Notes: a model not told the origin generated them from the sequence alone. Positions 43,939 to 53,169 are shown, numbered from the stretch's first letter. The stretch is 59,599 nt of DNA from UBA4782 sp034430215 (GCA_034430215.1 DAOUFE010000004.1:1-59599); one strand, 5' to 3'. Made by a program: numbers and translations.

Positions 43939-44445
43939 TTAACCTGTAGTCAATACCCGGTGGGCGGTTGTATTTCGAAATGGCTGAAATTGGATGGACG
44001 ATATTTTTAAGGCACCTGGATTAGGGCAGGTGGTGATCTTTTTTTGAGCCATTGGTCCAAGAGGTTGAGCAAGGATCAAAACCAGAGTAACAACTGTCAC
44101 TACCAGTGGAAAACGGTCAAGTTTTTTCTTCCACCCATTACCGGCACCTGCCATGGCAGCCCAGGCAGCGCTGCCTGCCAATAATCCGCTGATGGCATAA
44201 TTGGTACCACAGTGGGGATGAATTGCCAGAGATGATTCACCTGCATTGAGCCGTTTTAGTGCTTCTTCTGCTGCAGACAACAGATCTTCTGTCTGTATAT
44301 CCCCTATCACCCAAAAACCACGCCAATCAGAGTATCCAGCCATGAGAGGGTATTTTTTTCGGTTGGCGAGTACCTGCAGGGTCGCATGCTCCAGAGCGTG
44401 ATTACGCCGGATTCTGCCAATAATACCTTGATTGAAATAATCCAT
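43939..44445 (-). CDS. DUF6391 membrane protein
   Basis: The 168-residue protein has a conserved N-terminal block GRIRRNHALEHATLQVL and a second block HPHCGTNYAISGLLAGSAAW, with histidines that could bind metal. A transmembrane helix lies near residues 115-135 (VVTVVTLVLILAQPLG). It resembles DUF6391, of unknown role. The gene lies 30 bases after radA and nine before holA on the same strand, so it is probably co-expressed with them. Confidence 0.75.
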   Translation of the reverse strand: MDYFNQGIIGRIRRNHALEHATLQVLANRKKYPLMAGYSDWRGFWVIGDIQTEDLLSAAEEALKRLNAGESSLAIHPHCGTNYAISGLLAGSAAWAAMAGAGNGWKKKLDRFPLVVTVVTLVLILAQPLGPMAQKKITTCPNPGALKISSIQFQPFRNTTAHRVLTTG

Positions 44446-44475
44446 TATTTGCTCCTCTTAAAAAACCTGGTGAGG

Positions 44476-45876
44476 TTATTCATTACTTGTGGAGAGAAAT
44501 GCGCTTTCGAGAGCTTCGCGCAATGACCTGGCTTCATGAATTTGAATGCCATCAAGAAGGACTTCTCCCTTGCGTACCCTTTTTGGGATGATCGCCTTCT
44601 TGAATCCCAGTTTGGCAGCTTCACGTAAACGAGTTTCCATCTGGCTGACCCAGCGCAACTCCCCTGAAAGCCCAACTTCACCGATCAGAACCGTATCTGC
44701 TCGCAATGGCAGGTCTTTTTGAGATGAAGCGATCGCTGCTGCGATTGCCAGATCAGCAGCAGGTTCGTTGATGCGCAACCCACCAATCACATTTACGAAC
44801 ACATCCTGTTCTGCCAGGCGAAGCCCCAGCCGCCGGGTGAGAACCGCTGAAAGAAGCAGCAGCCTGTTCATATCCACTCCGTTGGGGGTGCGGCGTGGAT
44901 TGTTAAGGCTGGTATGGCTGGTAAGGCCTTGAACTTCGACCAGGAGGGGACGTGTACCTTCCATGGTGACTACAATCGCACTTCCCGGAGTATTGACCAA
45001 CCTTTCTGCCAAAAATGCTTCGGATGGATTGGGTACTTCCACCATACCACCTTCACGCATTTCAAACACGCCCACCTCTGAAGTTGCGCCAAAACGGTTC
45101 TTCACTGAACGAAGCAATCGGAAAGACTGGAACGCATCCCCTTCCAGGTAAAGCACGGTATCTACAATATGTTCGAGGACACGTGGACCCGCAATCACAC
45201 CTTCTTTGGTCACATGTCCAATGACAAAAACCGCCATTCCGCTAGCCTTGGATAGCTCACGCAAGCGAGACGCACTCTCGCGTACCTGGCTGATCGACCC
45301 AGCGGAAGATTCTAGATCCGGGATAAATACCGTCTGGATGGAATCCACGATCAACATTTCTGGCTTGACTGCTCTAACATGTTCGAGAATGATATCCAGG
45401 TTGGTTTCTGTAACGAGAAACAAATTCTCAGGATATTTTTCTTGTTCTGATTTTGGCAATAACCTGGCGGCGCGCATTTTGATCTGGCGCTCGGATTCTT
45501 CACCTGAAACGTACAACACCTTGAATTGCGATGCCATTTCAAGAGCAACCTGAAGCAGCAGGGTGGATTTGCCAATTCCTGGATCGCCACCTACCAAAAT
45601 GATGGAGCCGGGCACTACACCACCTCCCAATACACGGGCGAATTCACCAATGGAGAGCGGCATTCGCCTTGTCACATCCCCCTCGATTTCATCGAGGCGC
45701 ATGGGATGAGAATGTGTCAAACTGACCAATCCGGTGATCTTTTGTGGTGTTGTTACCTTTTCGATGACTTCTTCAACCATGCTGTCATACGTACCGCATT
45801 GCGGGCATCGACCGAAAGAACGCGCAAAAGTACGTCCGCACTGCTGGCATACATATTGGGTGATCAGTTTTGCCAT
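44476..45876 (-). CDS. radA: DNA repair protein RadA
   Basis: The 466-residue protein acts in recombination as a branch-migration helicase. It has a zinc finger (C10, C13, C24, C27), the P-loop GGDPGIGKST at residues 96-105, the RadA KNRFG motif in VKNRFGATSEVGVF, and a C-terminal Lon-like domain (VFVNVIGGLRINEPAADLAIAAA is represented by GGLRINEPAADL). GGAG precedes the ATG. DUF6391 and holA follow closely on the same strand. Confidence 0.95.
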   Translation of the reverse strand: MAKLITQYVCQQCGRTFARSFGRCPQCGTYDSMVEEVIEKVTTPQKITGLVSLTHSHPMRLDEIEGDVTRRMPLSIGEFARVLGGGVVPGSIILVGGDPGIGKSTLLLQVALEMASQFKVLYVSGEESERQIKMRAARLLPKSEQEKYPENLFLVTETNLDIILEHVRAVKPEMLIVDSIQTVFIPDLESSAGSISQVRESASRLRELSKASGMAVFVIGHVTKEGVIAGPRVLEHIVDTVLYLEGDAFQSFRLLRSVKNRFGATSEVGVFEMREGGMVEVPNPSEAFLAERLVNTPGSAIVVTMEGTRPLLVEVQGLTSHTSLNNPRRTPNGVDMNRLLLLSAVLTRRLGLRLAEQDVFVNVIGGLRINEPAADLAIAAAIASSQKDLPLRADTVLIGEVGLSGELRWVSQMETRLREAAKLGFKKAIIPKRVRKGEVLLDGIQIHEARSLREALESAFLSTSNE

Positions 45877-45977
45877 ATCATTCTCCGTGGGTATTATGCT
45901 ATCATAAATACGGGCTGATGGGTTAATTACACTTGAATTTTATTCATAAATAAAGCGATTATACAGGTAGAAAACCT

Positions 45978-46883
45978 ATGCCATTGCTTAAAAATTCCAC
46001 ACGCTCTTTCCTTTCAGAAGCTCGAAAAACACAGAATTATTCCTTCTTTGATTTTCTTCATGGTTTGTATTACCTGATCTTTCCTTATCTGTATATTGGC
46101 AATGCGATGGGGGTGAGGAACCCCGTAAAAGCAGCCCGGTGGGTCACCAGACAATGGCGAAAAGTGTTTCCTGCATCTCAATCACCGAAAAGGGGGAATC
46201 CGGACGCCATACAATTTGCGGATACCTATCACGGGAAGGTTATACCTCTGCAAACCGCGACAAAATTGGTGACAATCAACCAGGAAATTACTTACAGTTA
46301 TCCTGAACAGGTGATCCCGTACAAGCTGGCACGAGACATCATCATGCATAATCCAGACCATATCATTGCGTTGGATTGTCCTTGCCGGGTGAACAGGGAG
46401 AATCCCTGCAAACCATTAGATGTGTGTCTGGTAATTGGCGAACCATTTGCCAGCATGATTATTGAACACAACCCTCGCCGTGCACGATGGATCCACTCAA
46501 AAGAGGCAATTGATATTCTTAAAGCAGAAGAAGATCGGGGGCATGTGCACCATGCTTTCTTCAAGCAGGCAGTCTTGAACCGGTTTTATGCCATCTGTAA
46601 CTGTTGCTCTTGTTGCTGTGGAGCGATGGAAGCCCACAGGCATGGCAATCCCATGCTGGCTTCGTCAGGGTATATCAGCAAGATTGACGTATTCAGCTGC
46701 CAGGGATGTGGTACATGCGAAAGGATGTGCCAGTTTCATGCTATCAGGGTAGTGAATGATGTTGCTATTGTGGACGAGGCTGCCTGCATGGGTTGCGGGG
46801 TGTGCGTCAGTCATTGCCCAAACGAAGCGGTTGAGCTTGTGCTCGCTCCTCAACGAGGGATACCAATGGAAATTCCCGAATAA
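45978..46883 (+). CDS. Cysteine-rich ferredoxin-like protein
   Basis: The 301-residue protein has two 4Fe-4S motifs at the C-terminus: C241-x2-C244-x2-C247-x3-C251 and C270-x2-C273-x2-C276-x3-C280. Before them lie two further cysteine groups, LDCPCRVNRENPC and CNCCSCCCGAMEAHRHGNPM, and a C-terminal tail. The N-terminus has a hydrophobic stretch (about residues 22-44) that may touch the membrane. It is probably an electron carrier or a subunit of an unknown oxidoreductase; no partner gene is adjacent. It is divergent from radA. Confidence 0.8.
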   Translation: MPLLKNSTRSFLSEARKTQNYSFFDFLHGLYYLIFPYLYIGNAMGVRNPVKAARWVTRQWRKVFPASQSPKRGNPDAIQFADTYHGKVIPLQTATKLVTINQEITYSYPEQVIPYKLARDIIMHNPDHIIALDCPCRVNRENPCKPLDVCLVIGEPFASMIIEHNPRRARWIHSKEAIDILKAEEDRGHVHHAFFKQAVLNRFYAICNCCSCCCGAMEAHRHGNPMLASSGYISKIDVFSCQGCGTCERMCQFHAIRVVNDVAIVDEAACMGCGVCVSHCPNEAVELVLAPQRGIPMEIPE

Positions 46884-47070
46884 GCTCTATATAAGCCCCC
46901 TCTTTGCCTAAGATCGCAAGATTTTATGAGGGAGCAAAATTTTTGATATACCAAACCGTAAGGGTTTTTCAATGTAAATCAAGGAACTGCTTAATTTTTG
47001 AAAAATTTTGAAAGGACGGGGTGGGATTGTAAGGTTTACGCAAAACTTATTACATATTGTGGCTAAATAA
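46884..47070. other. Intergenic stretch without a gene
   Basis: I see no open frame of note. A weak CCCTC/GAGGG pairing occurs near 46898-46940 and an AATTTTT-G-AAAAATT repeat near 46993-47007. Confidence 0.4.
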
Positions 47071-47098
47071 AACTGGGCGAGAAATTTCTCGCCCAGTT
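47071..47098 (-). terminator. Terminator of clpC
   Basis: A perfect 28-base palindrome (arms AACTGGGCGAGAAA and TTTCTCGCCCAGTT) lies eight bases after the clpC stop; TTTTATTT follows on the minus strand. Confidence 0.85.
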
Positions 47099-47106
47099 AT
47101 TATCTT

Positions 47107-49611
47107 TTAAATTACTGGTTCAGGTTCTGGCTCTGGTTTGTCTGTTTTATGCTTCAACACAACCTGATTATCTTCATCCAGGGCAAGAATGATGGTTTCA
47201 CCATCTTTGAAAGCATGGGATAGCATGGCGTCAGAGAGCTTATCCTCGATCATCTGTTGGATGACACGCCGCAATGGGCGGGCACCCATATCAGGGTCGT
47301 ATCCCTGTTCTGCCATCAAATCTGTGACAGCGGGGGTAGTTTCAACCGTGATATCATGCTCTTTCAACCGTTCTGCTACTTTGGCGATTTCCAGATGGAC
47401 GATCTGGTGAATATCATCCCGATTAAGTGCACGGAAGACGACAACGCCATCCAACCTGTTGATAAATTCAGGGCGGAAAACCCGCTTGAGAGATTCAAGT
47501 AGTTTCTTACGCATCTCTTCATAAGCTAGTTTTTCCTCGGTGGCTTCATCTCTTTCAAGCTGGAAACCGATGGAAGTTTGGTGCTTGATCACATCCGCTC
47601 CGATGTTGGAGGTCATGACAATGATCGTATTGCGAAAATCAACTTTGCGTCCTTTTGCGTCAGAGAGATGTCCCTCTTCCATAATCTGAAGCAGCATGTT
47701 CATAGCTTCTGGGTGGGCTTTCTCGATTTCATCAAAAACTACGATCGAGTAAGGATGGCGGCGGATCGCTTCAGTTAGCTGCCCGGCTTCTTCGTACCCA
47801 ACATATCCAGGAGGGGCTCCTACCAGCCGGCTGATGGAATGTCTTTCCATGAATTCCGACATATCCAATTGCACCAGGGCTTCTTCACTGCCAAACAAGA
47901 AGCGAGCCAGGGCTTTGGTAAGTTCCGTTTTACCGACACCAGTTGGGCCCAGGAAAACAAATGAACCAATGGGACGACGGGGGTCTTTCAACCCTGAACG
48001 GGCACGCCTTACTGCTTTGGAGATGGTTTCAATCGCTTCTTCCTGCCCAATGATGTGCTGGCGGAGTTCATCCTCCATATGCAGCAGACGAAGTGACTCT
48101 TCCTGTGCTAGCTGCATTACGGGTACACCTGTCCACATGGAAACCAGTTCAGCAATATCATCAGCGGTAACGACAGGGCTGTTCTTGCGATCCCATCCCT
48201 CGCGTAAAGAATCGAGTTGTTCTTCCAGCTTGCGCTGTTGTTCCTGCATGTTATCCAGATCAGAGTAGCGATTCTCCTGCATCGCCAGTTTGATCTCAGG
48301 CTGCAAATCGCGTATCTTCTTCAATAATTCCTTGCTGGTTTGCGCAGCAGGACTTTTATACATTCTTACCCGTGAAGAAGCTTCATCGATCAGGTCAATT
48401 GCTTTATCGGGTAAGAAACGGTCTGATATATATCGAGCAGATAGATTGGCAGCAGCTTCAAGCGCTTCATCGCTAATCTGTAAACGATGATGGTCTTCAT
48501 ACTTGCTGCGGATCCCTCGCAGGATTTTTATCGTTTCTTCCACGGTTGGTTCATTCACCGTGATGGGCTGGAATCTGCGTTCCAACGCAGCATCGCTCTC
48601 AATGTGCTTACGATATTCTTCCAGAGTGGTAGCACCGATCACCTGTAATTCTCCACGTGAAAGTGCCGGCTTGAGAATATTGGCTGCATCCACAGAAGAA
48701 CCAGCCGCACCAGCACCCACGAGCATGTGCAGTTCGTCTATGAATAAAATGGCGCCGGATTGTTTTAATTCATCGATTACGCGTTTTAGCCGTTCTTCAA
48801 ATTGTCCACGATACATCGTACCGGCAACCAGTGAACCAACATCAAGCTGCAATACTCGCTTGCCAAGCAACAAGGCAGGTACATCCCCTTCGATGATACG
48901 TTGTGCAAGCCCTTCCACAATGGCAGTTTTACCGACTCCCGGCTCACCGATCAGCGCGGGGTTGTTCTTATTACGCCGTGCCAATATCTGAATGACACGT
49001 TCGATTTCCATTTGACGTCCAATGACCGGATCAAGCTTACCATCTTCAGCTTTGGTAGTCAGATCGGTAGCTAACTGGTCAACCAGTGGGGTTTTGGGGG
49101 ATTCCTTTTCTTTCTTTTGTGGGGAGGCCGTTGGCGCAAGAGTTCCTCCAGTGGGAGCAGCTTGAGAAGGGGTATTTTCCTGCAACACCCGGCGTGTCTG
49201 CCTTCGAATCTGTTCCGGTGTAACACCCAGCTTGCGAAGTACTTCTTGTGCCCGCCCTTCGGTGGATTGTACCAACCCAAGCAGCAAATGTTCTGTACCA
49301 ACATAGTGATGCCCCAATTTACGAGCCTCGTTCAAGGCATTTTCCAGTACCTGTTGGACACCAGATGATAGTTCTATCCTGCCGCCTTGATATTTTCCAA
49401 AACCGCTGATCAATTCAACAACTTCTTGAACCCGTTTTGCTTCCAGACCTAATTCTGTCAGTACGCGATGGGCAATTCCATTGTCTTCCAAAATCAAACC
49501 AATCAGAAGATGCTCTGTTTCAATTGTTTCAAAGTGAAGCCGTTCGGCTTCTTGATGTGCCAGGCTGAGCACCCGGCGAGCTCTTTGGGTAAACCGCTCC
49601 ATTCCAGCCAT
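47107..49611 (-). CDS. clpC: ClpC-type AAA+ chaperone
   Basis: The 834-residue protein unfolds proteins for the ClpP protease and acts in stress and quality control. Domains in order: two Clp-N repeats (residues 1-145, ERFTQRARRVL and ETEHLLIGL), a first AAA domain with Walker A GEPGVGKT at 222-229, a middle region with a UVR-like QEQQRKLEEQLDSL coil, a second AAA domain with GPTGVGKTE, and an acidic tail. The middle region is short, as in ClpC rather than ClpB. GGAG lies five bases before the ATG. No mcsAB or ctsR genes are adjacent. Confidence 0.95.
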   Translation of the reverse strand: MAGMERFTQRARRVLSLAHQEAERLHFETIETEHLLIGLILEDNGIAHRVLTELGLEAKRVQEVVELISGFGKYQGGRIELSSGVQQVLENALNEARKLGHHYVGTEHLLLGLVQSTEGRAQEVLRKLGVTPEQIRRQTRRVLQENTPSQAAPTGGTLAPTASPQKKEKESPKTPLVDQLATDLTTKAEDGKLDPVIGRQMEIERVIQILARRNKNNPALIGEPGVGKTAIVEGLAQRIIEGDVPALLLGKRVLQLDVGSLVAGTMYRGQFEERLKRVIDELKQSGAILFIDELHMLVGAGAAGSSVDAANILKPALSRGELQVIGATTLEEYRKHIESDAALERRFQPITVNEPTVEETIKILRGIRSKYEDHHRLQISDEALEAAANLSARYISDRFLPDKAIDLIDEASSRVRMYKSPAAQTSKELLKKIRDLQPEIKLAMQENRYSDLDNMQEQQRKLEEQLDSLREGWDRKNSPVVTADDIAELVSMWTGVPVMQLAQEESLRLLHMEDELRQHIIGQEEAIETISKAVRRARSGLKDPRRPIGSFVFLGPTGVGKTELTKALARFLFGSEEALVQLDMSEFMERHSISRLVGAPPGYVGYEEAGQLTEAIRRHPYSIVVFDEIEKAHPEAMNMLLQIMEEGHLSDAKGRKVDFRNTIIVMTSNIGADVIKHQTSIGFQLERDEATEEKLAYEEMRKKLLESLKRVFRPEFINRLDGVVVFRALNRDDIHQIVHLEIAKVAERLKEHDITVETTPAVTDLMAEQGYDPDMGARPLRRVIQQMIEDKLSDAMLSHAFKDGETIILALDEDNQVVLKHKTDKPEPEPEPVI

Positions 49612-49636
49612 AATAAACTCCGTTTCTTCGAAAACC

Positions 49637-49652
49637 CATTACCAAGGTAATG
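49637..49652 (-). promoter_or_regulatory. Inverted repeat in the clpC leader
   Basis: CATTACC-AA-GGTAATG lies 26 bases upstream of the clpC start codon. It does not match CIRCE or CtsR sites that I know. It could be a repressor site or an mRNA hairpin. Confidence 0.45.
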
Positions 49653-49767
49653 AGTGATACCGTTAAAATTAACAATACATCATTTTGATGTGCGGTAATT
49701 CTACCAGAGAACGCATTCCATTTCATCCCCTGGGAAAGTTTCTACCATGAACTATCTTAAGTATTCT

Positions 49768-50103
49768 CTAATCTGGCAGCCATCCAAAGCGACGAAAATC
49801 AACCCGTCCCTGACTGTCAAATTCCACCCCTTCTTCTTCGAGTAGCACCCTCTGCATCGGGCTGTCAAAACCTTCTCCCCTGACGCTGATTTTCCCCTGA
49901 GAATTGATCACCCTTTGCCAGGGAATGTCGCTGCCGTCTGGTGTAGCAGCCATGGCATACCCCACCATACGAGGAGAACACCCACCAACAATGCGGGCGA
50001 TTTGACCATAACTGGCCACTCTGCCATAAGGTATTTGCTTGACCAGCGCATAAATACGCTCGTAAAGACTTGAAGCTTTTGGGAAATCATTTTCATTTAT
50101 CAT
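49768..50103 (-). CDS. Alkyltransferase-like protein (ATL)
   Basis: The 111-residue protein has the C-terminal domain of O6-alkylguanine DNA alkyltransferases: IPYGRVASYGQIARIVG, SPRMVGYAMAA, and PWQRV where the active PCHR cysteine would be. Trp62 replaces that cysteine, so it cannot take the alkyl group. Such ATL proteins bind alkylated guanine and hand it to nucleotide-excision repair. The ATG at 50103 follows only a weak GAGA. It is divergent from hutU. Confidence 0.88.
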   Translation of the reverse strand: MINENDFPKASSLYERIYALVKQIPYGRVASYGQIARIVGGCSPRMVGYAMAATPDGSDIPWQRVINSQGKISVRGEGFDSPMQRVLLEEEGVEFDSQGRVDFRRFGWLPD

Positions 50104-50183
50104 TAACAATATATCTCAATTATTCAGGATGGCAATAGACACTTTAAGAATGGTGGTAAATAGTCGCTCGCTTTCACCTGTTG

Positions 50184-50189
50184 TATAAT
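50184..50189 (+). promoter_or_regulatory. -10 box of hutU
   Basis: TATAAT in TTGTATAATC lies 41 bases before the ATG, with a GGAGGT ribosome-binding site between. No convincing -35 box. Confidence 0.5.
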
Positions 50190-50230
50190 CACAGCATACG
50201 ATTTCTATCATTCCGGAGGTATCTATCTCT

Positions 50231-51889
50231 ATGCCTGGTCCTCGAGATGTACGTGCCCCGCGTGGCACACAATTGACCTGCAAAAGCTGGCTTACAGAAG
50301 CCGCTTATCGTATGATCCAGAATAACCTTGACCCAGAAGTAGCAGAACGCCCCGCAGATTTGGTAGTTTATGGGGGCAGGGGGCAGGCAGCCCGCAATTG
50401 GGAAGCTTTTGACGCCATTTTGGAAAGCTTGAAAAACCTTGAAGACGACGAAACATTACTGATTCAATCAGGAAAACCGGTAGCAATATTTCGCAGTCAT
50501 CCCGACGCACCGCGCGTATTGATCGCCAATTCTAACCTTGTACCACATTGGGCTACCCAGGAGCATTTTGATGAATTGGCTAAACGTGGTTTGATCATGT
50601 TTGGTCAGATGACGGCTGGCTCGTGGATCTACATTGGTACTCAAGGTATTTTGCAGGGTACCTATGAAACATTAGGCTCATTGGCTCACCAGCGCGGGTG
50701 GAGCTCGCTTAAAGGAAAATTTGTGCTCACTGCCGGGTTGGGTGGTATGGGTGGTGCACAACCTCTGGCGATCACCATGAACGAAGGCGTGGGGCTAGTA
50801 GTCGAGATTGATCCAGCGCGAGCTCAACGAAGGTTGGAACATCGTTATGTGGATATGGTGGTGAATGATCTGGAAGAAGCCATGACCCTGGTGGAAGAAG
50901 CCTGCGATAAAGGAATTCCAAGATCCATCGGTTTGATCGGGAACGCTGCAGAAATTTACCCCAGGTTGGCTGCAATGGGTGTCATCCCTGATGTGGTAAC
51001 CGACCAGACACCTGCCCATGATGTAATGATGTATGTTCCAACAGGCATGACGTTGGAAGAAGCGAATGACCTGCGCGTTTCTAATCCTGCTGCCTATGAA
51101 AAACACTCATTAGACTCAATGGCTGACCATGTAAAAGCTATGTTGAGGTTCCAGAAAATGGGTGCTGAAGTTTTTGATTACGGGAATAATCTGCGGCAAA
51201 GAGCGTTTGATCATGGAGTCAGTGATGCATTTGAATTCCCGGGTTTTGTTCCTGCGTATATCCGACCTCTCTTTTGTGAAGGCAAAGGGCCTTTCCGATG
51301 GGTGGCGCTTTCTGGCGATTCAGAGGATATCTATCGTACCGATGAAGCTATCCTTGAACTCTTCCCTGAAAATGATCATCTGCGGAGATGGATTAAAATG
51401 GCAAAAGAACGGGTTCATTTCCAGGGGCTGCCATCCCGCATTTGCTGGCTGGGATACGGTGAACGCGCCAAAGCTGGATTGAAATTCAATGAACTGGTGG
51501 CTAAAGGCATAGTAAAAGCACCCATTGTGATTGGTCGTGACCACCTGGATGCTGGTTCCGTGGCAAGCCCCAATCGTGAAACTGAAGGAATGTTGGATGG
51601 TACCGACGCGGTCAGTGATTGGCCGATTCTGAATGCATTGATCAATGCTGTGAACGGCGCAACCTGGGTATCCTTCCACCATGGAGGTGGGGTGGGTATA
51701 GGTTTCAGCCAGCATGCCGGTCAGGTAATCGTTGCAGATGGAACACCTGAAGCTGCCAAACGACTGGAGCGGGTACTGACTTCAGATCCAGGTATGGGTG
51801 TGGTACGCCATGTGGATGCTGGTTATCCTGAAGCAATTGCAGCCGCAAAACGCAATGGGATTAAAATTCCAATGATGAAGGACCAGTAA
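50231..51889 (+). CDS. hutU: Urocanate hydratase
   Basis: The 552-residue enzyme converts urocanate to imidazolone propionate in histidine breakdown. It has the family start RAPRGTQLTCKSWLTEAA, the urocanase segment VVYGGRGQAARNW, the NAD-binding GLGGMGG at residues 169-175, and the late MLDGTDAVSDWP and SFHHGGGVGIGFSQHAGQ blocks. Length is normal. No hutH, hutI or hutG lies in the window, so the other steps must be encoded elsewhere. Two paralogous anchored proteins follow with almost no gap. Confidence 0.95.
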   Translation: MPGPRDVRAPRGTQLTCKSWLTEAAYRMIQNNLDPEVAERPADLVVYGGRGQAARNWEAFDAILESLKNLEDDETLLIQSGKPVAIFRSHPDAPRVLIANSNLVPHWATQEHFDELAKRGLIMFGQMTAGSWIYIGTQGILQGTYETLGSLAHQRGWSSLKGKFVLTAGLGGMGGAQPLAITMNEGVGLVVEIDPARAQRRLEHRYVDMVVNDLEEAMTLVEEACDKGIPRSIGLIGNAAEIYPRLAAMGVIPDVVTDQTPAHDVMMYVPTGMTLEEANDLRVSNPAAYEKHSLDSMADHVKAMLRFQKMGAEVFDYGNNLRQRAFDHGVSDAFEFPGFVPAYIRPLFCEGKGPFRWVALSGDSEDIYRTDEAILELFPENDHLRRWIKMAKERVHFQGLPSRICWLGYGERAKAGLKFNELVAKGIVKAPIVIGRDHLDAGSVASPNRETEGMLDGTDAVSDWPILNALINAVNGATWVSFHHGGGVGIGFSQHAGQVIVADGTPEAAKRLERVLTSDPGMGVVRHVDAGYPEAIAAAKRNGIKIPMMKDQ

Positions 51890-51893
51890 GTTC

Positions 51894-52253
51894 ATGCGAG
51901 TCAAACGGTTGGTGTGGTTTTTCATTGCCATCGCCCTCGGTATTGCGGGGGGAATTGCCTATGGATGGCTGGTGAATCCTGTTAAGTATGTTAACACCCC
52001 GTTGTATTCTTTGCGTGAAGATTACAAAGCTGATTATGTCCTCATGGTTGCTGAAGCATATCAAAATGAACATGACCTGATGACTGCCAGGGATGACCTT
52101 ATGAAGTTGCAAGGTGAAAGCCCAGTAAGGTTGGTGCAACAGGCAGTTATCACTGGTCAAGAATTGGGTTACAGCAGCCGTGATATCGAATTACTGGGAA
52201 AATTGCTCCAGGATTTACAATCTATTTCAGCTCCTGGTGAGGCAACACCATGA
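51894..52253 (+). CDS. Membrane-anchored protein, paralogue 1
   Basis: The 119-residue protein has one N-terminal transmembrane helix (residues 6-24) and an external helical domain. The part after the helix (NPVKYVNTPLYSLREDYKAD with LMVAEAY) matches the same region of the next gene, so the two come from a duplication. It starts four bases after hutU and overlaps the next gene by four (ATGA). No function is known; a role in the envelope is likely. Confidence 0.72.
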   Translation: MRVKRLVWFFIAIALGIAGGIAYGWLVNPVKYVNTPLYSLREDYKADYVLMVAEAYQNEHDLMTARDDLMKLQGESPVRLVQQAVITGQELGYSSRDIELLGKLLQDLQSISAPGEATP

Positions 52254-53098
52254 ATGAAAAACGTGGGTATGGTTTCCTCATCACCGGCTTATTCGTGGGG
52301 TTGATATTGGGTCTGGCATACGCCTGGTTCATTAACCCAGTTTCATACTCGAATACATCCCCATCGACTTTGCGGGATGATTTTCGTGATCAATACCGAT
52401 TGTTGATCGCACGATCGTATGCATATAACCAGGACCTGGGTAGATCAGCTGCTCGTATTGGTCTGTTGGGCGATGAGGATCCACATCAGGCATTGGTAAG
52501 CCAGGCACAACAATTAGTTGCCAACAATGGAAAACATAGTGATGCCGAAGCTCTGGCAGCTCTGGCAAACGCGTTGTCCAGTTTATCCAATTCTAATTTA
52601 ACTCCCACAACTGGAGAAGATAGCCCTACGGAAACACCCGGTTTAACCGCGCCAACGATTAATACGGAAGGCGCTATTCGTACTGCCACACCACAACCTG
52701 TCACTGAAGGGAAAACACCAGTACCAACTTTTACTCCACGAGCTGGAGTTACATTGAACCCTGTTGTCAATTTACCCTTTGTGCTGGACACAAACGAAAC
52801 GGTTTGTAATCCAAATATCCCAGAAAAATTGCTACAGGTGGAAGTGCTGGATGAAAGCGAGAAGCCTCTAGCTGGAGTGCGTATCACCGTGACATGGGAG
52901 GGGGGAGAGGATATTTTTTATACTGGACTGCACCCCGAGATGGGACCTGGATATGCAGATTTTGAGATGGATCAGGGGATCATATATAGTTTGAAGGTAG
53001 GGGATTCCAGCAAGCCGGTGACTGGATTAAGGGTCACCTCGTGCAACAGGGATGATGGCAGCTCTTACCTGGGCGGGGTAAAATTGATCTTCAAGTAA
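52250..53098 (+). CDS. Membrane-anchored protein, paralogue 2 with Thr/Pro linker
   Basis: The 282-residue protein repeats the plan of its neighbour: a transmembrane helix (about 10-28), then the NPVSYSNTSPSTLRDDFRDQ block and a helical region. A Thr/Pro/Gly-rich linker follows (residues about 118-175), and a beta-rich C-terminal domain with two cysteines (ETVCNPN and TSCNRD) that may form a disulfide, resembling carboxypeptidase-regulatory or immunoglobulin-like folds. It is translationally coupled to the gene before it. Function unknown. Confidence 0.72.
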   Translation: MNEKRGYGFLITGLFVGLILGLAYAWFINPVSYSNTSPSTLRDDFRDQYRLLIARSYAYNQDLGRSAARIGLLGDEDPHQALVSQAQQLVANNGKHSDAEALAALANALSSLSNSNLTPTTGEDSPTETPGLTAPTINTEGAIRTATPQPVTEGKTPVPTFTPRAGVTLNPVVNLPFVLDTNETVCNPNIPEKLLQVEVLDESEKPLAGVRITVTWEGGEDIFYTGLHPEMGPGYADFEMDQGIIYSLKVGDSSKPVTGLRVTSCNRDDGSSYLGGVKLIFK

Positions 53099-53139
53099 GG
53101 TAATACAAAGAAAATTAAGAATCGATAACAGCAAGAACT

Positions 53140-53169
53140 ATGGCACATAATCTGTGCCATTTTGTTTTT
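53140..53169 (+). terminator. Terminator of the hutU operon
   Basis: ATGGCACA (53140-53147) and TGTGCCAT (53153-53160) form a perfect stem with a five-base loop, followed by TTTGTTTTT. Confidence 0.85.

Noticed and set aside
47834..48991. Two plus-strand open frames of 144 and 162 codons inside clpC
   Set aside because: They are mirror frames of clpC, rich in Ser and Cys, with no start signals.
49612..49740. CIRCE or CtsR box upstream of clpC
   Set aside because: I looked for the GAGTGCTAA-type inverted repeat and the tandem GGTCAAA motif and found neither.
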